From Paraburkholderia sp. BL21I4N1 (GTDB lineage: Bacteria > Pseudomonadota > Gammaproteobacteria > Burkholderiales > Burkholderiaceae): 64,000 nt of DNA. The translations under genes and the position numbers were made by a program. The notes under the pieces were generated by a model. It was not told the origin of the DNA and searched no databases. It was given only the letters and a program-made list of their open reading frames with translations. The first letter of the stretch is position 1, and every line of letters starts with the position of its first letter. Location of the stretch: contig NZ_PVEN01000010.1 of the NCBI RefSeq assembly GCF_002973525.1, positions 62,001 through 126,000 on the forward strand, read 5' to 3'. Below, piece after piece: positions 8,028-16,398 of this stretch.

Positions 8028-8717
8028 GTGTTCCTATACGGCTTTGGTCCGGTGTTGCTGGCCGGCACGATCCAGACGATCGAGCTGTCCGTCCTGTCGC
8101 TGATGGCCGCCGTGCTGCTCGGCCTGGCGGGCGCGGCGGCGAAACTCTCCTTCAATCGCCCGCTGCGGGCCGTCGCGACCGGCTATACGACGCTGATCCG
8201 CTCGGTGCCCGACCTCGTGCTGATGCTGCTGCTGTTCTACAGCATCCAGATCGCGGTCAACAACCTGACCGATGCGTTGAATCTGCCGCAGTTCGATATC
8301 GATCCGTTCGTGGCCGGCGTGCTGACGCTCGGCTTCATCTACGGCGCGTACTTCACCGAGACGTTTCGTGGCGCGTTTCTCGCGGTGCCGCGCGGCCAGC
8401 TCGAAGCGGGTAGTGCGTACGGCATGAGCGGCGCGCGCGTGTTCACCCGCATCCTGTTTCCGCAGATGATGCGTTTCGCGCTGCCGGGCATCGGCAATAA
8501 CTGGCAGGTGCTGGTCAAGGCGACGGCGCTGGTGTCGATCATCGGTCTCGCCGACGTGGTCAAAGCCGCACAGGACGCCGGCAAAAGCACCTTCAACATG
8601 TTCTTCTTCATCCTGATCGCCGCGGCCATCTATCTGGCGATCACCACCGCGTCGAATCTCGTGCTGATCTGGCTGGAAAAGCGCTATTCGACCGGCGTGC
8701 GCCACGCGGAGCTCTAA
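8028..8717 (+). CDS. aotQ: Basic amino acid (arginine/ornithine) ABC transporter permease, HisQ/AotQ-like
   Basis: A 229-residue inner-membrane permease of the polar amino acid family. The GTG at 8028 is chosen because GGAGA lies 6 bases upstream and the product then begins FLYGFGPVLLAG, as HisQ-type proteins do. The ATG at 8016 is an alternative. About five membrane segments are visible. The EAA loop that contacts the ATPase is the stretch EAGSAYGMSGARVFTRILFP near residues 125-145. It is followed by HisM-like permease, ATPase and regulator genes, in the order of the aot operon of pseudomonads. The binding-protein gene is missing from this end and is at 24677. Confidence 0.85.
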   Translation: MFLYGFGPVLLAGTIQTIELSVLSLMAAVLLGLAGAAAKLSFNRPLRAVATGYTTLIRSVPDLVLMLLLFYSIQIAVNNLTDALNLPQFDIDPFVAGVLTLGFIYGAYFTETFRGAFLAVPRGQLEAGSAYGMSGARVFTRILFPQMMRFALPGIGNNWQVLVKATALVSIIGLADVVKAAQDAGKSTFNMFFFILIAAAIYLAITTASNLVLIWLEKRYSTGVRHAEL

Positions 8718-8721
8718 GACC

Positions 8722-9435
8722 ATGATCGACATTCTCAATCAATTCTGGCGCGCATTTCTGTACTGGGACGGCCAGCGTCTGTCGGGCCTCGCGGTGACGT
8801 TGTGGCTGCTGGTGGCGTCGGTCGGGATCGGCTTTGTCGGGGCGATCCCGCTGGCGGTGGCGCGCGTGTCGAAGAAGCGCTGGCTGTCGACGCCGGTGCG
8901 TCTCTACACCTACGTGTTTCGCGGCACACCGTTGTACGTGCAACTGTTGTTGATCTATACCGGCATGTACAGCCTCGAATTCGTGCGTTCGCATGAGTTG
9001 CTGGACGCGTTTTTCCGCAGCGGTTTCAACTGCGCGATTCTGGCCTTCGCGTTGAACACCTGCGCGTACACCACCGAGATTTTCGCCGGCGCGATCCGTT
9101 CGACCTCGCATGGCGAAGTGGAAGCGGCGCGCGCCTACGGCATGAGCTGGTTCACGATGTACCGGCGCATTGTGATACCGTCCGCGCTGCGCCGGGCACT
9201 GCCGTTGTACAGTAACGAAGTGATCCTGATGCTGCACGCCACCACGGTCGCCTTCACGGCCACGGTGCCGGACATTCTGAAGGTGGCGCGCGACGCGAAT
9301 TCGGCCACGTATCGCTCGTTCGACTCGTTCGGCCTCGCGGCGCTGATTTACCTCGTGGTGTCGTTCGCGCTGGTGGCCCTGTTCCGCCGCGCCGAGCGTC
9401 ACTGGCTGGGTTATCTCGCGGTGCGCACGCACTGA
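8722..9435 (+). CDS. aotM: Basic amino acid ABC transporter permease, HisM/AotM-like
   Basis: A 237-residue permease that pairs with the HisQ-type subunit 4 bases upstream to form the membrane channel. It has five membrane segments and an EAA loop, EAARAYGMSWFTMYRRIVIP, near residues 133-152. Residues VTLWLLVASVGIGF and VFRGTPLYVQL match the HisM branch. The tight spacing shows translational coupling with aotQ. Confidence 0.88.
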   Translation: MIDILNQFWRAFLYWDGQRLSGLAVTLWLLVASVGIGFVGAIPLAVARVSKKRWLSTPVRLYTYVFRGTPLYVQLLLIYTGMYSLEFVRSHELLDAFFRSGFNCAILAFALNTCAYTTEIFAGAIRSTSHGEVEAARAYGMSWFTMYRRIVIPSALRRALPLYSNEVILMLHATTVAFTATVPDILKVARDANSATYRSFDSFGLAALIYLVVSFALVALFRRAERHWLGYLAVRTH

Positions 9436-9523
9436 CCTGATCCGATCGTGCAACATGGGCATCGCGCGGCGCGCTTGACCGGCGCCGTCGAAGACTGATC
9501 CGTATTTTCAAAGGGAGAGCATC

Positions 9524-10315
9524 TTGCTCCACACGACTCAAACCGAAGCTTGCAAGCTCGCCGTACAGGACATCCACAAGCGCTACGGCGACAACGAGGT
9601 GCTCAAGGGCGTCTCGTTGAACGCGAACAAGGGCGACGTGATCAGCATTATCGGCGCGAGCGGGTCGGGCAAGAGCACCTTCCTGCGCTGCATTAACTTT
9701 CTCGAACGGCCGAACGCGGGGCAGATCGTCGTCGACGGCGAAACGGTCAAGACCAAAGCCGACCGCGCCGGCAATCTCGAAGTGGCCGATCACAAGCAGC
9801 TGCAACGCATCCGCACGAAACTCGCGATGGTGTTTCAGCACTTCAACTTGTGGGCGCACATGAACGTGATCGAGAACATCGTCGAAGCGCCGATTCACGT
9901 GCTCGGCATGTCGCGTCGCGAAGCCGAGGAGCGGGCGCGCGAATACCTCGAAAAGGTCGGTCTCGCGCCGCGTCTGGAGAAGCAGTATCCGTCGCATCTG
10001 TCGGGCGGTCAGCAGCAGCGCGTGGCGATTGCCCGGGCGCTTGCCATGAACCCGGACGTGATGCTGTTCGACGAGCCGACCTCGGCACTCGATCCCGAAC
10101 TGGTCGGCGAAGTGCTGAAGGTCATGCAGAAGCTCGCCGAAGAAGGCCGCACGATGATCGTCGTCACGCACGAAATGGGTTTTGCGCGCAACGTGTCGAA
10201 CCATGTGATGTTCCTGCATCAGGGCCGCACCGAAGAAGAAGGCTTGCCCGCCGAGGTGCTGACCACGCCGCGCAGCGAACGGCTCAAGCAGTTCCTGTCC
10301 GGCAGTCTGAAGTAA
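9524..10315 (+). CDS. aotP: Basic amino acid ABC transporter ATP-binding protein, HisP/AotP-like
   Basis: A 263-residue ABC ATPase. Walker A is GASGSGKST (about residues 45-53), the Q-loop lies in MVFQHFNLW, the signature is LSGGQQQRVAIARAL (about 160-174), Walker B is VMLFDEP, and the switch histidine is in VVTHEMGFA. The start is an unusual TTG at 9524 with AGGGAGA upstream. An insertion between Walker A and the Q-loop (TVKTKADRAGNLEVADHKQ) is typical of HisP. It drives uptake by the two permeases just upstream. Confidence 0.9.
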   Translation: MLHTTQTEACKLAVQDIHKRYGDNEVLKGVSLNANKGDVISIIGASGSGKSTFLRCINFLERPNAGQIVVDGETVKTKADRAGNLEVADHKQLQRIRTKLAMVFQHFNLWAHMNVIENIVEAPIHVLGMSRREAEERAREYLEKVGLAPRLEKQYPSHLSGGQQQRVAIARALAMNPDVMLFDEPTSALDPELVGEVLKVMQKLAEEGRTMIVVTHEMGFARNVSNHVMFLHQGRTEEEGLPAEVLTTPRSERLKQFLSGSLK

Positions 10316-10340
10316 CGCGCGGCTCGCGCCGCTTCAGTTG

Positions 10341-11390
10341 ATGGCTCGCACGTCCAGCCCGGCCCGCACCACCCAGGTCGTCATTGTCGCCTTGCCGCCC
10401 GTGTCGATGTCGGGCGTCGGGCCGATCGTCGACGCGCTCAATCTCGCCAACGAGATCGACGGCCGCGCGTTGTACCGCGTGCAGGTGTGTTCGTGGGACG
10501 GTCGCGCGGTGCCGCTGGCGGGCGGCGCGCAGTGGCCCGCCGATACCGCGTTCGGCGACGCGGTGTCGTGCGACTGGCTGATTATCGTCAGCGAGCGGTT
10601 TCAGCAGTTCGCCGACTACCGTCTGTTTCTCGCGAGTCTGTCGCGCGTCGGACAACGCACGCCGCTCGTCACCGGCATCCATCACGGCGTGTGGTGGCTC
10701 GCCATGGCGGGGCAGTTGTCCGGCTATCGCGTGAGCGTCAACTGGGAAACCTACCAGCAGTTCTCCGAGCAGTTCGAACGCTCCATCGTCACCCAGCAGA
10801 TTTTCGAAATCGACCGCGATCGCGCCACCTGCGCGGGAGGCCAGGCCACGGTCGACTTCATGCTGGCGATGATCGGCCGCGAGCACGGTCCGGAACTGGC
10901 GGAGCGGATCGCCGACACGCTCGGCGTCGGCGTGTTGCGCGCGGGCGACGAGCGGCAACGCATTCCGTTCGTGACCGCGCCGGGCGAACGGCATCCGCGT
11001 CTGAACGACGCGCTGATGTTGATGGAAGCGAATATCGAAGACCCGCTGACTACTGACGACATCGCGAATCTGGTGGGCGTGTCGCGGCGCCAGCTGGAGC
11101 GCCTGTTTCGCCAGTATCTCGGCTCGATGCCGTCCAAATACTATCTGGGCTTGCGCTTGTCAAAAGCGCGCACGCAGTTGCAGCGCACCAGTAAATCGGT
11201 GGTGCAGATCAGCCTTGCCTGCGGGTTTTCGTCGGCGGCGCACTTTTCGAATGCGTACCGCGAACGTTTCGATGTCACACCGCGCGAGGATCGTCGCAAC
11301 TGGATCGACAGGCAGACCGGCGCGAGCGGCGCCGCAGCGAGCGAGCCGCGGCCGGGCGCGCTGATCGAACGGCCGGATCAGGCGGACTGA
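10341..11390 (+). CDS. argR: ArgR-type transcriptional regulator (GATase1-like plus AraC/XylS domain)
   Basis: A 349-residue GlxA-family regulator. An N-terminal DJ-1/PfpI-like domain (about residues 10-190) is joined to a C-terminal AraC double helix-turn-helix: TDDIANLVGVSRRQLERLFR near 235-254 and ISLACGFSSAAHFSNAYRER near 285-304. The ATG at 10341 is preferred to the TTG just before it. The gene follows the ATPase gene by 25 bases and precedes the AST operon. This order, transporter then ArgR then catabolic operon, is that of the arginine-responsive ArgR of pseudomonads, which is AraC-type and unrelated to E. coli ArgR. It probably activates both flanking operons when arginine is present. 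Confidence 0.82.
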   Translation: MARTSSPARTTQVVIVALPPVSMSGVGPIVDALNLANEIDGRALYRVQVCSWDGRAVPLAGGAQWPADTAFGDAVSCDWLIIVSERFQQFADYRLFLASLSRVGQRTPLVTGIHHGVWWLAMAGQLSGYRVSVNWETYQQFSEQFERSIVTQQIFEIDRDRATCAGGQATVDFMLAMIGREHGPELAERIADTLGVGVLRAGDERQRIPFVTAPGERHPRLNDALMLMEANIEDPLTTDDIANLVGVSRRQLERLFRQYLGSMPSKYYLGLRLSKARTQLQRTSKSVVQISLACGFSSAAHFSNAYRERFDVTPREDRRNWIDRQTGASGAAASEPRPGALIERPDQAD

Positions 11391-11424
11391 AAGCCTGGCG
11401 CCGCGCACCGAAGCTCATAGAAAG

Positions 11425-11460
11425 CGTCGCGTATGCGCAAGACGGTTCGCTGACGATTTC
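11425..11460 (+). promoter_or_regulatory. Candidate ArgR (AraC-type) binding site upstream of astC
   Basis: Two half-sites lie 20 bases apart in direct orientation: CGTCGC followed after 8 bases by AA (11425-11440), and GTTCGC (11445-11450) with a weaker tail. The known pseudomonad ArgR half-site is TGTCGC-N8-AA in tandem, so the first copy has a single mismatch. The position is about 45-80 bases upstream of the astC start. This is a by-eye match. Confidence 0.4.
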
Positions 11461-11503
11461 CTACACTACCTGTACTACCTCTCACCCGTAACGAGGATTT
11501 GCC

Positions 11504-12739
11504 ATGAACGACCTGACAGTGACACGCCAGACTTTCGACGAAGTGATGGTGCCGGTGTTTTCGCCCGCCGCCTTCGTGCCGGATCGCGGTCTCGGCTCAC
11601 GCGTCTGGGATACGCAAGGCCGCGACTATATCGACTTCGCCGGCGGCATTGCCGTCACCGCGCTCGGTCATGCGCATCCCGAACTGCTGAAGGTGCTGCA
11701 CGAGCAGGGCGGCAAGCTGTGGCACATCGGCAACGGCTACACCAACGAACCGGTGCTGCGTCTCGCGAAACGGCTCGAAGACCTGACGTTCGCCGACCGC
11801 GCCTTCTTCGCCAACTCGGGCGCCGAGGCGAACGAAGCCGCGCTGAAGTTGGCGCGCCGCGTCGCGTTCGAGCGTCACGGCGCCGACAAGGTCGAGATCA
11901 TCTCGTTTACGCAGTCGTTCCACGGCCGCACCTTCTTCACCGTGAGCGTGGGCGGTCAGCCGAAGTATTCGGAAGGTTTCGGCCCGGTGCCGCAGGGCAT
12001 CGTCCATTTGCCGTACAACGATATCGAAGCGGCAAAGAAAGCCATCGGCGCGAAAACCTGCGCGGTGATCGTCGAGCCGATTCAGGGCGAAGGCGGCGTG
12101 ATTCCGGCGGATCCCGCGTTCCTGAAAGCGCTGCGCGAAGCGTGCGACGCGCACGGCGCACTGCTGATTTTTGATGAGGTACAAACGGGTGTGGGCCGCA
12201 GCGGCTACTTCTACGCATACGAGGAAACCGGCGTGACGCCGGACATCCTGACCACCGCGAAGGCGCTCGGCAACGGTTTCCCGATCGGTGCGATGCTGAC
12301 CACGAACGAACTGGCCGCGCATTTCAAGGTCGGCGTGCATGGCACGACGTACGGCGGCAATCCGCTGGGCGCGGCCATCGCGGAGAAGGTCGTCGAGTTG
12401 ATCAGCGACCCGACGCTGCTGGAAGGCGTGCGTACGCGCAGCGACGCGCTGAAAGGCCACCTCGCCAAGCTCAACGAGCGCTTTGGTCTCTTCAAGGAAG
12501 TGCGCGGTAAGGGCCTGCTGATCGGCGCCGAACTGACCGACGCCTTCAAGGGCCGCGCGAAAGATTTCGTCACTGCGGCGGGTCAGCATGGCGTGATCAT
12601 GCTGATGGCGGGGCCGGACGTGCTGCGTTTCGTGCCGTCGCTGGTCATGCCGCTCGACGACATGAACGAAGGCTTCGCGCGTCTGGCGAAGGCGATCGAA
12701 GAGATCGTCGGCGCCAAGGCCGAGGCCGCGTCGAAGTGA
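11504..12739 (+). CDS. astC: Succinylornithine/acetylornithine transaminase
   Basis: A 411-residue class-III PLP aminotransferase that moves the delta-amino group of N2-succinylornithine to 2-oxoglutarate, step 3 of the arginine succinyltransferase pathway. Visible signatures are the PLP-phosphate site NSGAEANEAALKLAR near residue 105, the cofactor aspartate in LLIFDEVQTGVGRSG near 220-232, and the Schiff-base lysine in TTAKALGNGFPIGAM near 252. Length and motifs fit AstC/AruC; ArgD activity is also likely, since the families overlap. It is the first gene of the ast operon. Confidence 0.93.
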   Translation: MNDLTVTRQTFDEVMVPVFSPAAFVPDRGLGSRVWDTQGRDYIDFAGGIAVTALGHAHPELLKVLHEQGGKLWHIGNGYTNEPVLRLAKRLEDLTFADRAFFANSGAEANEAALKLARRVAFERHGADKVEIISFTQSFHGRTFFTVSVGGQPKYSEGFGPVPQGIVHLPYNDIEAAKKAIGAKTCAVIVEPIQGEGGVIPADPAFLKALREACDAHGALLIFDEVQTGVGRSGYFYAYEETGVTPDILTTAKALGNGFPIGAMLTTNELAAHFKVGVHGTTYGGNPLGAAIAEKVVELISDPTLLEGVRTRSDALKGHLAKLNERFGLFKEVRGKGLLIGAELTDAFKGRAKDFVTAAGQHGVIMLMAGPDVLRFVPSLVMPLDDMNEGFARLAKAIEEIVGAKAEAASK

Positions 12740-12803
12740 ATTTTCGCGCAAGACCGATGACGCGCCACAAGCACGGAATCATGCGTCACATTCAACAGGA
12801 ACG

Positions 12804-13889
12804 ATGATGCTCTTCGTACGCCCCAGCCGCCTCGCCGACCTCGACGCGCTCGAACAGATGGCGCGCACCGCGCAACCGGTGCTGCATTCGCTACCGCACG
12901 ACCGGGGCGCGCTCGAAGCGCGCATTGCGTTGTCGGAAGACTCGTTTCGCGCGGACGTCGATTTTCCGGGCGAGGAGTTCTATCTGTTCGTGCTCGAAGA
13001 CGGGCAAAGCGGCAAGCTGATGGGCACGGCGAGCATCGTCGCCGCGGCCGGTTATTCGGACCCGTTCTACGCGTTTCGCAACGACGCGCTGATTCATGCG
13101 TCGCGCGAACTGCACGTGAATCGCAAGATTCACGCGCTGACCATGTCGCATGAACTGACCGGCAAAAGCCGGCTCGCCGGGTACTACATCGATCCGTCGC
13201 TGCGGGGCGACGCCGCCGCGCATCTGATGTCGCGCGCGCGGATGATGTACATCGCCGCGAATCGCAAGCGCTTCACGTCCGAGGTGTTCTCGCTGCTGCT
13301 GGGCGTCACCGACGAGCACGGTGTGTCGCCGTTCTGGGAAGCGGTGGGGCGCAAGTTCTTCGGTCGCGATTTCGCGGACATCGAAATCGAATCGGGCGGC
13401 CGCAGCCGCACGTTTATTGCCGAAGTGATGCCCACCTATCCGGTGTATGTGCCGTTGCTGCCGGAAGCGGCGCAACGCGTGCTCGGCGAGCCGGATTCGA
13501 AGGCGTTGCTCGCGTATGAGATTCACCAGGAAGAAGGCTTCGAGACCGACCGCTACATCGATATTTTCGACGCGGGTCCGGTGCTGACCGCGCAGGTGGA
13601 TCGCAGCGTCTGCGTCACGCGCAGCGAAACGCGCGTGGTGCGTGACGCGGCCGCCACGGCGAGCGGGTCGACGTATCTGATCGCCCATAACGGCGCCGAT
13701 GGCGAGTTCCGCTGCGTGCTCGGTGAGCTGGCGGCGGACAACGCAACGGGGAATGCAGGGGACAAGACCCGTGCCGCCGCATTGCCGCACGCGACGCGCG
13801 TCGCGCTCGGTGTCACGGAGGGCGACGCGGTGCGCTGCGTGCCGCTGCACGCGCCGCATCAGGATGAACAGATGGGAGACGCACAATGA
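12804..13889 (+). CDS. aruF: Arginine N-succinyltransferase, alpha subunit
   Basis: A 361-residue subunit of the two-chain arginine/ornithine N-succinyltransferase, the first enzyme of the AST pathway (arginine plus succinyl-CoA). The start MLFVRPSRLADLDALEQMA and the blocks SHELTGKSRLAGYYIDPSLR, EVMPTYPVYVPLLPEAAQ and DIFDAGPVL are typical of the GNAT-related AstA family. AGGAA precedes the start; the first two codons are both ATG. Its stop overlaps the start of the beta-subunit gene (ATGA). E. coli has only one such chain, whereas pseudomonads and burkholderias have the pair. Confidence 0.93.
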   Translation: MMLFVRPSRLADLDALEQMARTAQPVLHSLPHDRGALEARIALSEDSFRADVDFPGEEFYLFVLEDGQSGKLMGTASIVAAAGYSDPFYAFRNDALIHASRELHVNRKIHALTMSHELTGKSRLAGYYIDPSLRGDAAAHLMSRARMMYIAANRKRFTSEVFSLLLGVTDEHGVSPFWEAVGRKFFGRDFADIEIESGGRSRTFIAEVMPTYPVYVPLLPEAAQRVLGEPDSKALLAYEIHQEEGFETDRYIDIFDAGPVLTAQVDRSVCVTRSETRVVRDAAATASGSTYLIAHNGADGEFRCVLGELAADNATGNAGDKTRAAALPHATRVALGVTEGDAVRCVPLHAPHQDEQMGDAQ

Positions 13890-14923
13890 TCGTCGTTCGC
13901 GTTGTGCAACGAGGCGATGTGGACGCGCTGATGCGGCTCGCGCAGGAAACCGGCCCGGGTCTCACGACCTTCAAGCCGGATCGCGATGCGCTGGCGGCGC
14001 GGGTGGAGCGCGCGCGCCGCACGATGGAAGACCAGGCCGAACCGCATGAAGCCGGCTACTTCTTCGTGATGGAAGATACCGACACCGGCGACGTGGCCGG
14101 CGTGTGCGGGATCGAAACGGCGGTCGGTCTGCAACAGCCGTTCTACAACTATCGCGTGAGCACGGTGGTGCACGCGAGCCAGGATCTCGGCATCTGGACG
14201 CGGATGCGCGCGCTGAACATCTCGCACGACCTGACAGGTTACGCCGAAGTCTGCTCGCTGTTCCTGAGCCCGCGTTATCGCACGAGCGGCGTGGGCGGCT
14301 TGCTGTCGCGCTCGCGCTTCATGTTTCTCGCGCAGTTCCGCGAGCGATTTCCGCAGCGTCTATGCGCGGAATTGCGCGGGCATTTCGATGCCGAAGGCAC
14401 CTCGCCGTTCTGGCGCGCGGTCGGCTCGCATTTCTATCAGATCGATTTCAACGCGGCGGACTATCTGAGTTCGCATGGCCGCAAGGCGTTTCTCGCGGAG
14501 CTGATGCCGCGCTATCCGGTGTATGTCGATTTGTTGCCGCAGGAGGCGCAGGACTGCGTCGGCCTCACGCACAACGACACGATTCCGGCGCGTCGCATGC
14601 TCGAAACGGAAGGGCTGCGTTACGAGAATCACGTCGATATTTTCGATGCCGGTCCGGTGCTCGAATGCCATATCGCCGACTTGCGCACGGTGCGCGAGAG
14701 CGTGCTGGTGCCGGTTGAGATCACCGGCGCGGCGGCAGGTGCGCCGCCGGATGGACCGAAGTCGATGGTATCGAACACGTCGCTCGGCGATTTTCGCGTC
14801 GGCGTGGTGGCGGGCGTGCCGCAGGACGGCGTGTTCCGCCTGAGCGCCGCCGAAGCCGCGGCGCTCGACGTCAAGGCAGGCGACCTCGTGCGCGTGCTGC
14901 CGCAGAAACACAAACAAGGATGA
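13886..14923 (+). CDS. aruG: Arginine N-succinyltransferase, beta subunit
   Basis: A 345-residue paralogue of the preceding alpha subunit with the same blocks: MIVVRVVQRGDVDALMRLAQ, SHDLTGYAEVCSLFLSPRYR, ELMPRYPVYVDLLPQEAQ and DIFDAGPVLECHI. It should form the heteromeric enzyme with AruF. It overlaps aruF by 4 bases and astD (if the first ATG is used) by 4 bases, so the operon is translated as a coupled unit. The two subunits clearly arose by tandem duplication. Confidence 0.93.
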   Translation: MIVVRVVQRGDVDALMRLAQETGPGLTTFKPDRDALAARVERARRTMEDQAEPHEAGYFFVMEDTDTGDVAGVCGIETAVGLQQPFYNYRVSTVVHASQDLGIWTRMRALNISHDLTGYAEVCSLFLSPRYRTSGVGGLLSRSRFMFLAQFRERFPQRLCAELRGHFDAEGTSPFWRAVGSHFYQIDFNAADYLSSHGRKAFLAELMPRYPVYVDLLPQEAQDCVGLTHNDTIPARRMLETEGLRYENHVDIFDAGPVLECHIADLRTVRESVLVPVEITGAAAGAPPDGPKSMVSNTSLGDFRVGVVAGVPQDGVFRLSAAEAAALDVKAGDLVRVLPQKHKQG

Positions 14924-14925
14924 TC

Positions 14926-16389
14926 ATGAGCGAGCTTTTCATCGACGGCGAATGGGCCGCCGGCACAGGACCCGTTTTCGCGTCGCGTAACCCCGGTACG
15001 GGCGCGACGGTGTGGGAAGGCCATGGCGCGTCGGCGGACGACGTCGATCGCGCCGTGCGCGGCGCGCGCCGCGCCTTCGCCGCGTGGTCGGCGTCGAGCC
15101 TCGACGAACGTTGCGGCGTGGTGCGCCGCTTCGCTGCACTCGTGACCGAACGCAAGGAAGCGCTGGCCGAAGCGATTGGCCGCGAGACGGGCAAGCCGTT
15201 GTGGGAGGCGCGAACCGAAGCGGCGTCGATGGCCGCCAAGGTCGAGATTTCGATTCAGGCCTATCACGAACGCACCGGCGAAAAGCGTTCGGCCATGGCC
15301 GACGGCACCGCCGTGTTGCGGCACCGGCCGCATGGCGTGGTGGCGGTGTTCGGGCCGTATAACTTCCCCGGTCATTTGCCGAACGGACATATCGTGCCGG
15401 CGTTGATCGCGGGTAATGCGGTCGTGTTCAAACCGTCCGAGTTGGCGCCGGCCGTTGCTGCGCTGACCGTGCGGATCTGGCGCGACGCAGGTTTGCCGGC
15501 GGGTGTGCTGAACCTCGTGCAAGGCGAGAAAGATACGGGTATTGCGCTGGCGAATCATCGGCAGATCGACGGTCTCTTCTTTACCGGCAGTTCGGATACC
15601 GGCACGTTGCTGCACAAGCAGTTCGGCGGCCGTCCGGAGATCGTGCTGGCGCTGGAGATGGGCGGCAACAATCCGCTCGTGATCGGACCGGTGGCCGATG
15701 TCGACGCCGCCGTGCATCACACGATCCAGTCGGCGTTTCTGTCGGCGGGGCAGCGCTGCACCTGCGCACGGCGGATTTTCGTGCCGAACGACGCGTTCGG
15801 TGACCGCTTCCTCGCGCGTCTCACGGAAGTCACCGCGCGCATTACCGTGGGCGAATACAACGCCGATCCGCAGCCGTTCATGGGCGCGGTGATTTCGGCG
15901 CGCGCGGCTTCGCGACTCGTCGTCGCGCAGGAACGTTTGCTCGCGGAAGGCGCGCACGCCCTGCTTAAGATGGCGCAGCGCGATCCGAACCTCGGCTTCG
16001 TCACGCCCGCGATTCTCGACGTGACCAACGTCAAGCGTCTGCCGGACGAAGAGCACTTCGGCCCGCTCGCGCAAATCATCCGTTACGGCAGCTTCGACGA
16101 AGCGCTGGAGAAAGCCAACGACACCGAGTTCGGTCTCTCCGCCGGCCTGCTCGCCGACGACGAAGCGCTGTGGGCGCATTTTCAGCGCACCATCCGCGCT
16201 GGTATCGTCAACTGGAACCGGCCGACCAATGGGGCGTCGTCGGGTGCGCCGTTCGGCGGTCCGGGCCGCTCCGGCAACCATCGGCCGAGCGCGTATTACG
16301 CCGCCGATTACTGCGCGTTTCCGATGGCTTCCGTCGAAAGCGCGCAACTGCAAATGCCCGCGAGCGTCTCGCCGGGCCTCCAATTCTAA
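14926..16389 (+). CDS. astD: N-succinylglutamate 5-semialdehyde dehydrogenase
   Basis: A 487-residue NAD-dependent aldehyde dehydrogenase that oxidises succinylglutamate semialdehyde, step 4 of the AST pathway. The start at 14926 (MSELFIDGEWAAG) is preferred over the overlapping ATG at 14920 because AAGG sits at proper distance and family members start this way. Visible parts are the NAD-site FFTGSSDTG near residue 220, the general-base glutamate in LALEMGGNNPLV near 243, and the catalytic cysteine in SAGQRCTCARR near 277. Confidence 0.93.
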   Translation: MSELFIDGEWAAGTGPVFASRNPGTGATVWEGHGASADDVDRAVRGARRAFAAWSASSLDERCGVVRRFAALVTERKEALAEAIGRETGKPLWEARTEAASMAAKVEISIQAYHERTGEKRSAMADGTAVLRHRPHGVVAVFGPYNFPGHLPNGHIVPALIAGNAVVFKPSELAPAVAALTVRIWRDAGLPAGVLNLVQGEKDTGIALANHRQIDGLFFTGSSDTGTLLHKQFGGRPEIVLALEMGGNNPLVIGPVADVDAAVHHTIQSAFLSAGQRCTCARRIFVPNDAFGDRFLARLTEVTARITVGEYNADPQPFMGAVISARAASRLVVAQERLLAEGAHALLKMAQRDPNLGFVTPAILDVTNVKRLPDEEHFGPLAQIIRYGSFDEALEKANDTEFGLSAGLLADDEALWAHFQRTIRAGIVNWNRPTNGASSGAPFGGPGRSGNHRPSAYYAADYCAFPMASVESAQLQMPASVSPGLQF

Positions 16390-16398
16390 GGATCGACG

